Part shown: piece by piece, positions 18,992 to 24,745 of the stretch | Numbering within the stretch: the first letter of the stretch is position 1 | How the letters are laid out: each line of letters begins with the position of its first letter | The notes under the pieces: generated by a model | Seen by the model: only the letters and a program-made list of their open reading frames with translations | What the model was told of the DNA's origin: nothing | Database searches by the model: none | Program-made: the position numbers and the translations under genes | DNA from: a virus | IMG/VR virus record: IMGVR_UViG_3300046002_003702 | Coordinates: 1 to 24,745 of that record | Direction: 5' to 3' (one strand) | DNA length: 24,745 nt

Positions 18992-20182
18992 ATGATAAAA
19001 ACTGGCGTCTCGCTATTTGCAGGCATCGGTGGTTTTGATCTTGCGATGGAAAGAGCAGGAATCAATGTCGTAGCAACAGTCGAATGGGATAAGCACGCGC
19101 AAGGCGTTCTAGCCCGGCGATTTCCAAACTCAAAACTATACGGAGATATAACGGGGGTAACAGGTGAACAGCTTATTGATGCAGGATTTGATCCAGCAAA
19201 CGGAATCATCACTGGCGGATTTCCATGCCAAGATTTGTCCGTTGCAGGCAGAAGAGCAGGACTTAGTGGATCACGATCAGGATTGTTCTGGGAAATCTGC
19301 CGACTCCTTGACGAAACAAAAGCGCAAAGCTTTATTCTCGAAAACGTCCCTGGACTTCTCTCATCTAACGAAGGACGAGATATGGGAACCGTTATCAGAG
19401 CGCTGGAAGAGCGCGGGTATAGCATCGCATGGCGTGTGCTTGACGCTCAACACTTCGGAGTCGCCCAAAGACGCCGTCGAGTCTTCATTGTCGGCCATCT
19501 TGGAAACGACTGGAGAACACCTGCGGAAATACTTTCTATCGGCGAGAGCAGCGCAAGGTATTCTGAACAGAGCAACACGAAGAGGAAAGAAACTTCCGGA
19601 ATCATTGGCGAAGGCATTGCAGACGATTGTAGAGCTGGAAACTTCGAACTCTACGACTTCCCCAAAGAATCAGTAAGCCCAACACTTAACGCACGACGTG
19701 CGCACGACACGATGACATATCAAGAAGTAGCACGAATGCAGGGCTTCGGGGATTATCAGATAGATGAGATCGCCGGAGCGCTCAAAGCCAGAGATTATAA
19801 AGATGCAACCGATCTGGTTATTGAACCAAAAATCTTTTATGCCAATCGCCAAGATTTAAGAATTCAAGGAGATGTGATTAACACGCTGGCGGCAAGAATG
19901 GAAACCGGCGGTGGCAATACGCCGATGGCTTTTCACATGACACAAACACCAGTAAGTGGCGAAATTTCACCGACGATCGGATCTTCACCCGGCGGAATGG
20001 GAATGATTAACCGATCCGTCGTTCGACGATTGACGCCAGTCGAATGCGAGCGCCTGCAAGGGTTTCCAGATCAATGGACAGAAGGACAAGCAGACAGCCA
20101 CAGATACAAGCAGCTCGGCAACGCGGTAGCAGTGCCGGTGGTGCAATGGATTATTGAAAGATTTATTCAAGCAACAAACTAG
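18992..20182 (+). CDS. DNA (cytosine-5) methyltransferase
   Basis: A 396-residue enzyme. I use ATG 18992, preceded by AAGGGGGAATCA; the frame upstream covers the tRNA-like segment. Motifs of C5-methyltransferases appear in order: I (SLFAGIGGFD, 7-16, binds AdoMet), IV (GGFPCQDLSVAG, nucleophile Cys79), VI (ENVPG, 117-121), VIII (QRRRRVFIVG, 159-168), and near the end IX/X (RRLTPVECERLQGFPDQW and YKQLGNAVAVPV). The recognition region lies at about 190-350. No restriction partner is beside it, so it probably protects phage DNA from host nucleases; the target sequence cannot be read. Residues 58-229 are also covered by a second reading frame. Confidence 0.92.
   Translation: MIKTGVSLFAGIGGFDLAMERAGINVVATVEWDKHAQGVLARRFPNSKLYGDITGVTGEQLIDAGFDPANGIITGGFPCQDLSVAGRRAGLSGSRSGLFWEICRLLDETKAQSFILENVPGLLSSNEGRDMGTVIRALEERGYSIAWRVLDAQHFGVAQRRRRVFIVGHLGNDWRTPAEILSIGESSARYSEQSNTKRKETSGIIGEGIADDCRAGNFELYDFPKESVSPTLNARRAHDTMTYQEVARMQGFGDYQIDEIAGALKARDYKDATDLVIEPKIFYANRQDLRIQGDVINTLAARMETGGGNTPMAFHMTQTPVSGEISPTIGSSPGGMGMINRSVVRRLTPVECERLQGFPDQWTEGQADSHRYKQLGNAVAVPVVQWIIERFIQATN
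19164..19676 (+). CDS. Overlapping gene inside the methyltransferase (dual coding)
   Basis: A 170-residue frame in the +1 phase lies wholly within the methyltransferase gene. Its GTG start at 19164 has GGGGG six bases upstream. Its product looks like a protein in its own right: KALFSKTSLDFSHLTKDEIW, ERWKSAGIASHGVCLTLNTS, SLSAILETTGEHLRKYFLSA and ILNRATRRGKKLPESLAKAL. I recall a widespread phage family with the same S-K-T-S, GxCLTLNTSE and YFLSARAxxGILxRAxxRGKxLP pattern, always next to or overlapping a C5-methyltransferase. Its function is unknown; control of the enzyme is one guess. The overlap covers catalytic motifs IV, VI and VIII, which makes it unusual. Confidence 0.65.
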   Translation: MNSLLMQDLIQQTESSLADFHAKICPLQAEEQDLVDHDQDCSGKSADSLTKQKRKALFSKTSLDFSHLTKDEIWEPLSERWKSAGIASHGVCLTLNTSESPKDAVESSLSAILETTGEHLRKYFLSARAAQGILNRATRRGKKLPESLAKALQTIVELETSNSTTSPKNQ

Positions 20183-20190
20183 GGGGAACA

Positions 20191-20391
20191 ATGACGGATC
20201 AAGAAAAGGCAATCAACGAAGTCCTCGAAAGCATCGAGATCGAGATTCTCAAATTGATGAACCGAGCAATAAAGACAGAAGCATCGGACTGCTGCTTCAG
20301 AGAACGAGAAAAGGGATTCCAGGAAGGGCTGCAGATTTGCAGAGCCAGCCTTCGCGCTCGTTACATTGAAGAAGAAGCAGACGACGAATGA
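20191..20391 (+). CDS. Small acidic helical protein before the prim-pol gene
   Basis: A 66-residue protein with TAGGGGGAACA before its ATG and an ATGA overlap with the prim-pol/helicase gene. It is one or two helices: MTDQEKAINEVLESIEIEIL, a middle with two adjacent Cys (SDCCFRERE), then EGLQICRASLRARYIEEEAD. There is no known motif. The coupling suggests a small partner or loading factor for the replication enzyme, by context only. Confidence 0.6.
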   Translation: MTDQEKAINEVLESIEIEILKLMNRAIKTEASDCCFREREKGFQEGLQICRASLRARYIEEEADDE

Positions 20392-22454
20392 GCAACGAGA
20401 TTCTGACGACAGCCCTACGATTTGCAGCAGCAGGAATCTCGGCGGTTCCAGTAGCAGCAGACGGATCCAAACGCCCCGGATTGCCAGCATGGACGGCCTA
20501 CCAGAAGAAGCGACCGACACCCGAAGAATTAATGGGCTGGTTTAGCAAGAAGCAAGACGGCGTCGGCGTTATCTGCGGCGCAGTTTCTGGCAACCTTGAA
20601 ATGCTCGAGCTTGAAGGAAGAGCCGTCGCGAAGAAACTTCATATTGAACTTCGCGAGATATTCCAAAGAAGCGAGCATGGCCATCTCTGGACGAAGCTCG
20701 TCAACGGATACATGGAAGCAACGCCATCGGGCGGAATTCACTGGTTATACAGAATTAGCGACGGCAAGGTTCCAGGCAACACGAAGATCGCACAGGCAGC
20801 CGGCGAAGACGGCGGATGTTTGGCAGAAACACGTGGAGAAGGCGGCTTTGTGATCACAGCGCCATCGGGCGGCAAGTGCCACCCTTCCGGCAACCCCTGG
20901 CAGATCAGCGCCGGATCCATTGAGAGCATTCCAACCTTTACGATGGCAGAGCGCCAGATTATTCACCAATACTTTGCACTTTACGACGAAGTACCGAAGG
21001 CCGAATGGATCGAAGAAGAAACAAAGCCACGCAAAGACGGCATCGAAACACCAGGCGATGCTTATAACGACACCGTCACCTGGGAGAGCATTCTCGAACC
21101 ACTTGGATGGACGAAGGTTTATAGCAAAGGCGAATCGACCGCCTGGCGACGTCCAGGCAAGTCCGAAGGCATATCGGCGACGACAAACTTCAACGGCAAC
21201 GGCAAGCTCTTCGTTTTCAGCACGTCGACCATTTTCGATGCGCAGAGCAGCTACTCAAAATTCGCCGCCTACACCCAGATAGAACATAAGGGCGACTTCA
21301 AAGCAGCAGCTTCACATTTACGATCGCAGGGCTTCGGGGCAAAGACCGAACTGCGCACCGATTGGCAACAGATCGAAGCCCATAACCCGAGCCACGTGCA
21401 ACTTCACGATGAGAACGAAGAGATTGCGACCAGCTCGTGGATCCCACAGGACATCACCGATATGCAGCTCGAGGATGAACCAGGGCCATCGATTCTCAAG
21501 CGAGAAGACGGAAACTTTATCCTTTATGCAAACAAGATAAACGCCATCTTCGGAGAGAGCGAAAGCGGCAAGACTTGGATCGCCATTGAAGCGGTGCGCC
21601 AGGAATTAGCCAAAGGCCACTGCGTCTTCTACATGGACTTCGAGGACAGCGCTCGCGGAATCAGAGGACGCCTCAAGACGATGGGCGTCGATAGCAAAGG
21701 CCTGCGCCATTTCAGATACGCAAACCCGGACGAAGGAATCACTAGGGGCATCGTTGAAGTTATTCAAAGCGAGATCCAGATCCACAAACCGAGCCTGATC
21801 GTTATCGACGGCGTCAACGCAGCGATGAACCTGCTCGGCCTGGACTTGGAGAAGAACAAGGACGCCACGACATTCTCACAGCTCATTCTTCGCCCACTTC
21901 GGATGGAGAACGCCTGCATCTTGACCATTGACCACGTCACAAAGAGCAAGGACACCCGAGGCAACTACGCCATCGGAGCACAGGCAAAGCGAGCCGATAT
22001 CGACGGCGTCGCGATCGCAGTCGACGTGGCGATGCCATTCGGCAGAGGCCTCGACGGATGCCTGAATCTGAAAGTAACCAAAGACCGGCCAGGATTCGTC
22101 CGCGCCATCTGCCAGGACGCCAAAGACCTCGGCGTCGCAAACTTGAAGAGCAACAAGGACGGAACCATCACCGTCACGATTAGCGGCGGCACTATCGTGG
22201 TGACGACGAAGGAGCAGAAGCTTCAGGAAATCTCCAACTTCTTCGAACGCGTCGGCGGCGAGATGGGGCAGAACGACATCCGCAAAGGCCTTCGACAAGA
22301 AGGAATCGAGATCGGCAACCAGGAACTAGGGCAGGCTTTGGAGCAATTAATGACCGGTGGCTTCGTCGAATTCAGGAAGCAAGGGCAGAAGTACCTCTAC
22401 AAATTCAAGAACCAATTTATGATCGGCGACGTCAACGCATGGGAAGCGGAGTAA
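20388..22454 (+). CDS. Prim-pol / RepA-type helicase fusion, replication protein
   Basis: A 688-residue multidomain protein. Residues 1 to about 190 are a primase-polymerase (Prim-Pol) domain: LRFAAAGISAVPVAADGSKR, then VGVICGAVSGNLEMLELEGR, where the usual Asp-based metal motif reads E74-L-E76. A middle region resembles the primase C-terminal part (about 220-330). Residues about 370-600 form a RecA-like ATPase: Walker A GESESGKT (389-396), FYMDFEDSARGIRGR, Walker B LIVIDGV with D474, and ILTIDHVTKS. The end (about 610-680) is a winged-helix-like domain. It would prime and unwind phage DNA. The iteron region just downstream is its likely origin. Confidence 0.85.
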   Translation: MSNEILTTALRFAAAGISAVPVAADGSKRPGLPAWTAYQKKRPTPEELMGWFSKKQDGVGVICGAVSGNLEMLELEGRAVAKKLHIELREIFQRSEHGHLWTKLVNGYMEATPSGGIHWLYRISDGKVPGNTKIAQAAGEDGGCLAETRGEGGFVITAPSGGKCHPSGNPWQISAGSIESIPTFTMAERQIIHQYFALYDEVPKAEWIEEETKPRKDGIETPGDAYNDTVTWESILEPLGWTKVYSKGESTAWRRPGKSEGISATTNFNGNGKLFVFSTSTIFDAQSSYSKFAAYTQIEHKGDFKAAASHLRSQGFGAKTELRTDWQQIEAHNPSHVQLHDENEEIATSSWIPQDITDMQLEDEPGPSILKREDGNFILYANKINAIFGESESGKTWIAIEAVRQELAKGHCVFYMDFEDSARGIRGRLKTMGVDSKGLRHFRYANPDEGITRGIVEVIQSEIQIHKPSLIVIDGVNAAMNLLGLDLEKNKDATTFSQLILRPLRMENACILTIDHVTKSKDTRGNYAIGAQAKRADIDGVAIAVDVAMPFGRGLDGCLNLKVTKDRPGFVRAICQDAKDLGVANLKSNKDGTITVTISGGTIVVTTKEQKLQEISNFFERVGGEMGQNDIRKGLRQEGIEIGNQELGQALEQLMTGGFVEFRKQGQKYLYKFKNQFMIGDVNAWEAE

Positions 22455-22458
22455 GCAG

Positions 22459-22603
22459 CCTGTGGATAACTCAACTGTTCCGCCGTTCCGCACCGTTCCG
22501 CACCGTTCCGCAGAACGGCAGGGCAAGAGCGACCAAACTGTTCCGCCGTTCCCCCTCTATAGAGGGGAACGCGGAACAGTGGAACAGCAGCCGAAGGAAC
22601 AGA
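22459..22603. other. Candidate replication origin: DnaA box, iterons and palindrome
   Basis: This gap between the prim-pol gene and the next contains, in order, CCTGTGGATAA with a perfect DnaA box on the minus strand (TGTGGATAA, 22461-22469), GTTCCGC at 22477, 22485, 22495, 22505 and 22540, the same in reverse at 22571-22577, and further GGAAC units at 22581 and 22596. Three copies repeat every 10 bases (22485, 22495, 22505), about one helix turn. A 17-base direct repeat occurs at 22473-22489 and 22536-22552. The place beside the replication gene fits an iteron origin. An operator cluster is the alternative. Confidence 0.65.
22537..22580. repeat. 44-bp near-perfect palindrome in the origin region
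   Basis: The left arm (22537-22559) reads ACTGTTCCGC, C, GTTCCCC, C, TCTA. The right arm (22560-22580) is its exact complement except that the two single C insertions are absent. There is no loop; the centre is CTCTATAGAG. Such a structure could extrude a cruciform, serve as a dimer binding site, or fold as an RNA hairpin if transcribed. Confidence 0.8.
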
Positions 22604-22607
22604 ATGA

Positions 22608-22982
22608 ATGAAAGATTCAAACTTTATCCCCATCTTTTGCACAGCCTGTGGAAAACTTATCTGGGAAGGGTTGACCGTTGGATTTCAGACCAGACTCGAC
22701 CCCGGCACTTTGACCATTCAAGAAGAGATCATCAAACGAATCACCGGCAGCCGCACCTTCGAACTACACAGGACGGCCGTATCATTCGAAGCAAGACTTC
22801 GATCGCTGAACACAATCAAGGCAAGCCAGGGGAAGACCCCCACCATTCTGGCCAGCCACACTTGCAGCAGGACGAAAGAGATCTTCAGATTCAAAGGCCA
22901 GGAGCCAGCCGAAGATGAGATCCCCGATTATTGGAACAGAAGGAAGCAACCACAGCTCGAGCAAGAAGGGATACCGTTCTGA
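22608..22982 (+). CDS. Zinc-ribbon protein of unknown function
   Basis: A 124-residue protein with GAAGGAACAG before its ATG. The N-terminus has FCTACGKLIWEG (Cys11 and Cys14), and a second pair of ligands is likely in ASHTCSRT (His and Cys, about residues 83-84). Between them are RLDPGTLTIQEEIIKRITGS and ELHRTAVSFEARLR. I have seen this plan (CTACG.IWEG, RLD...LT..EE, RT...H.T) in many actinophage proteins of unassigned role. It probably binds nucleic acid. It ends in a TGATG overlap with the next zinc protein. Confidence 0.65.
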   Translation: MKDSNFIPIFCTACGKLIWEGLTVGFQTRLDPGTLTIQEEIIKRITGSRTFELHRTAVSFEARLRSLNTIKASQGKTPTILASHTCSRTKEIFRFKGQEPAEDEIPDYWNRRKQPQLEQEGIPF

Positions 22983-23719
22983 TGCAATGCACCATCTGCG
23001 ATAAGAAGACCGAGCACCTCGGAGCATGCAATAGATGCGCCGGTAAAGTCCGCACCCAGATCGCAGAGCTTCCACAGCTACACAAAGAAGCCAGGCAATT
23101 CCTTCAACCATCCCGAACAGGATCAGGAACGGCCAGCACCGAGCGCAGCATTGGAATCAACGTGGCGGCTTTGGATTTCACGATGGCAACCGAGCTACTG
23201 CGCACCCTTCACTCATGGGAGAGCACCATCCGATACGAGAGAAGCCTGACACCGCCGGCGATGTTGATCAGGGAACCCACGATCGAGGGCGAAGTCTTGG
23301 CGAGCGCAACCTTTCACCTGACCCATCTGGACTGGTCAATGAAACGAGAATGGGCGGCAGACTTCGCGCACCAGATACAGCTCATGCACGCCAAAGGAAG
23401 AGCAGCAGCCAAACGATTCTCAGAGCAGCCCCGGCGAATCCCATGCCCGAGCGATGACTGCAAGAAGTACGTGGTCATTGACGCCGATAACTTAACGGCC
23501 GAAGTCGCCTGCTTCGGATGCAAGCAGCAATGGACGGTGCTCAGATTGATAGCATTGGCCATGAGCAACCCGAGCAAAACCTTCTACCTTGACGTCGAAG
23601 CGATTGCGATGTGGCTAGGAATAACAGAGCGCGAAGTTTATAGAACGATAAAGAAGAACGACATCCAGAGAAGAGGAAGTCTTTATGACATCGCAGGAAT
23701 TATCCAGGCCCGATCATGA
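22982..23719 (+). CDS. Double zinc-finger protein with C-terminal helix-turn-helix
   Basis: A 245-residue protein started at ATG 22982, coupled by TGATG; the longer frame from 22931 lies in the gene before. The N-terminal zinc finger is CTICDKKTEHLGACNRC (Cys3, Cys6, Cys16, Cys19). A central helical part has NVAALDFTMATELLRTLHSW. A second zinc ribbon is CPSDDCKK...CFGC (about residues 155-183). The C-terminus is a helix-turn-helix, AIAMWLGITEREVYRTIKKN, ending with IQRRGSLYDIAGII. It is a DNA-binding regulator or replication accessory factor; similar three-part proteins are frequent in actinophages. Confidence 0.7.
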   Translation: MQCTICDKKTEHLGACNRCAGKVRTQIAELPQLHKEARQFLQPSRTGSGTASTERSIGINVAALDFTMATELLRTLHSWESTIRYERSLTPPAMLIREPTIEGEVLASATFHLTHLDWSMKREWAADFAHQIQLMHAKGRAAAKRFSEQPRRIPCPSDDCKKYVVIDADNLTAEVACFGCKQQWTVLRLIALAMSNPSKTFYLDVEAIAMWLGITEREVYRTIKKNDIQRRGSLYDIAGIIQARS

Positions 23720-23811
23720 GTGACGATTTGACGAAAGTGTCAATCCAATCTGATACGCTTGCGCTAGCAGATGCAACCATCCCCGAAAGACAAAGGGGAA
23801 TCGAATGCTAA
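23716..23811 (+). CDS. Possible 31-residue peptide overlapping the promoter region
   Basis: A frame from ATG 23716 (ATGA overlap) to TAA 23811 gives MSDDLTKVSIQSDTLALADA then TIPERQRGIEC. The overlap favours translation. Against it, the same bases carry a promoter-like TTGACG/GATACG pair and the ribosome site of the next gene, which would explain conservation without coding. Confidence 0.3.
   Translation: MSDDLTKVSIQSDTLALADATIPERQRGIEC
23728..23757 (+). promoter_or_regulatory. Promoter-like sequence with operator-like inverted repeat
   Basis: TTGACG (23728-23733) is followed after 18 bases by GATACG (23752-23757), reasonable -35 and -10 elements; TACGCT (23754-23759) fits the TANNNT form of actinobacteria at 20 bases. 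TTGAC-N6-GTCAA (23728-23743) is an inverted repeat that overlaps the -35 and could bind a repressor. It lies 48-77 bases before the next well-supported start (23805). Confidence 0.5.
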
Positions 23812-24005
23812 ACATAACGATAAGCATCGGCGATGTTCACACAGACATGACGACTGACAATAACTTATCATTCGACGCGATCGAGTCTTTACTTAACCGA
23901 GCAGTCACAGCAACGCTTCAATCATATCTATCGCTGCCGGAGAAGGACAGGCTCGCCCTTTACGGATCGGACTACGATGACGAATCCGACGGAGAAGACA
24001 CATGA
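23805..24005 (+). CDS. Small acidic protein of unknown function
   Basis: A 66-residue protein with CAAAGGGGAATCGA before its ATG. It begins MLNITISIGDVHTDMTTDNN, continues with a helix SFDAIESLLNRAVTATLQSY, and ends with an acidic tail YDDESDGEDT. No motif is recognised. The promoter-like site just upstream would drive it together with the two nucleases. The nuclease gene starts inside its last 29 bases. Confidence 0.6.
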   Translation: MLNITISIGDVHTDMTTDNNLSFDAIESLLNRAVTATLQSYLSLPEKDRLALYGSDYDDESDGEDT

Positions 24006-24366
24006 AAGAACGTGTACTCGATGCAAGGAAACCAAACCGCTAAACCTATTCTGCAAAGATAGAAGAAGAGCAGATGGACATCGCGAACTTTGTAAGCATT
24101 GCAGGAGTAGCGATCGTCGCATTGTTCATAAGGCGAATAAGAATCGCCAGGCGATACTCGAAGAGCAGAACCATGCGTGCGCTATCTGTGGCGTCCATGT
24201 TGAAGAGAGCGCAACGAGATTCGTAATGGATCACAATCATGAAACAAATCAAGTACGCGGAATCCTTTGCAGCAACTGCAACGTCGGACTCGGCTACTTC
24301 AAAGACCAGCCAGGCAGACTCGGACAAGCGATCAAGTATCTAATGGATTACGATGGCCTTACCTAG
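23977..24366 (+). CDS. Endonuclease VII-like HNH nuclease
   Basis: A 129-residue protein. An N-terminal zinc ribbon (CTRCKETKPLNLFCKD, then CKHCR) is followed by the catalytic part of recombination endonuclease VII: CAICG, FVMDHNHETNQVRGILC and CSNCNVGLGYF. The D-H-N-H and C-x-x-CN ligands are complete. These enzymes cut branched DNA such as Holliday junctions and clear replication forks before packaging. The start at ATG 23977 is the only one upstream of the first Cys pair. It overlaps the HNH gene that follows by 14 bases. Confidence 0.85.
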   Translation: MTNPTEKTHERTCTRCKETKPLNLFCKDRRRADGHRELCKHCRSSDRRIVHKANKNRQAILEEQNHACAICGVHVEESATRFVMDHNHETNQVRGILCSNCNVGLGYFKDQPGRLGQAIKYLMDYDGLT

Positions 24367-24661
24367 ACCATGCAAGGACTGCGGAATCATTGCACGCGCA
24401 ACTCGATGCGATGAATGCGATCGCATCTACAAACGAATCAAAGAGGCCACCCGGCCCACACGTGCGCAACGCGGATACGATTACCAGTGGCGGCAGATCA
24501 GCAAAGCGCTTCGAGAAGAGCAACCCTGGTGCAGCGCATGCGGCCGGACGGCAGACCTCACCGTTGACCACATAAAATCGCTGGCCGAAGGCGGCCTGAC
24601 AATCAGATCCAACTTGCAAGTGCTTTGCAGAAAATGCAATTCCAGTAAAGCGAATCGATAA
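24353..24661 (+). CDS. HNH endonuclease, probable packaging partner
   Basis: A 102-residue protein. The N-terminus has a CxxC pair (CKDCG, then CDECD) that may bind zinc. The HNH motif is PWCSACGRTADLTVDHIKSL then LQVLCRKCNSSK: D-H, N and two CxxC pairs as in the HK97 gp74-like family. QRGYDYQWRQI just before it is usual in the nucleases encoded beside the terminase. Those enzymes work with terminase in cutting concatemers at cos. Its place near the edge of the window, after all other early genes, suggests the terminase genes follow. Confidence 0.85.
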   Translation: MALPRPCKDCGIIARATRCDECDRIYKRIKEATRPTRAQRGYDYQWRQISKALREEQPWCSACGRTADLTVDHIKSLAEGGLTIRSNLQVLCRKCNSSKANR

Positions 24662-24745
24662 CCACACACGCACACCCCCCACCCGGCAGATCCCGGTACG
24701 CCCTGTAACCTCAAGGCGCGAGGGGGGAGTTCACCCCGACGCCCT
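24662..24745 (+). other. Non-coding end of window with GC-rich hairpin
   Basis: After the HNH stop no coding is seen. C-rich sequence (CACACCCCCCACCCGG) is followed by a two-part hairpin: GGCG (24715-24718) pairs with CGCC (24740-24743), and GGGG within 24722-24727 pairs with CCCC (24734-24737). It may be a terminator, part of a cos site, or the leader of the terminase gene; the window ends before this can be told. Confidence 0.4.

Noticed and set aside
22477-22511. CRISPR-like short repeats
   Set aside because: The unit is only 7-10 bases with no spacers; it fits iterons, not a CRISPR array.
22439-22918. 159-residue + frame across the iteron region and into the zinc-ribbon gene
   Set aside because: Its product is Arg/His/Gln-rich without fold-like pattern, it runs through the repeat array, and the frame at 22608 is clearly the coding one.

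Overview
The window is most of the genome of a tailed phage (siphovirus, long non-contractile tail). The host is very probably an actinobacterium: there is a WhiB-like Fe-S regulator, and the prim-pol/helicase, Cas4-like nuclease and zinc-finger proteins are of types I associate with actinophages. Several tail-tip proteins resemble families I know from freshwater and marine phages, so an aquatic actinobacterial host is a reasonable guess (inference). Terminase, portal and protease genes are absent. The window opens in the last codons of a gene that is probably the major capsid protein and closes just after two HNH-type nucleases, so the missing packaging genes probably lie beyond the edges.

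Layout. 1-7534 (+): structural genes. These are a glycosyltransferase placed between capsid and connector, head-tail connector and tail-completion proteins, two tandem tail-tube paralogues, tail assembly chaperones G and G-T with a CCCAAAT -1 slippery site, the tape measure, and a minor tail protein. 7547-10002 (+): tail-tip and fibre genes, in part of visibly different codon use. 10004-11318 (+): lysis cassette with four small membrane or lipoproteins and a CHAP endolysin. 11322-13825 (+): a DUF6378-like protein, two glycosyltransferases and an NAD-dependent sugar epimerase, closed by a bidirectional terminator. 13872-15213 (-): a compact operon of seven very small genes (RHH protein, zinc ribbons, membrane proteins). 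15214-15456: a divergent intergenic region with a palindrome and a DnaA-box hairpin. 15457-23719 (+): DNA metabolism and early genes. These are a resolvase-like nuclease, WhiB-HTH, SLT muramidase, Cas4-like nuclease, probable SSB, C5-cytosine methyltransferase with an overlapping second reading frame, prim-pol/helicase, a likely replication origin, and zinc-finger/HTH proteins. 23728-24661 (+): a promoter, a small protein, and endonuclease VII-like and HNH nucleases.

Most genes are joined by ATGA or TAATG overlaps, so expression is probably by a few long transcripts with translational coupling. The strongest non-coding signal is at 22459-22603: a DnaA box, repeated GTTCCGC iterons at 10-bp spacing, a 17-bp direct repeat and a 44-bp near-perfect palindrome, directly after the prim-pol/helicase. 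It is a good candidate for the replication origin. Other points worth attention are the dual-coding methyltransferase region, the minus-strand operon, a tRNA-like fragment next to a 10-bp hairpin, 34-residue half-EF-hand repeats in the tape measure, and a muramidase whose signal-peptide coding lies upstream of its only canonical start. No integrase, repressor module or CRISPR array was seen.
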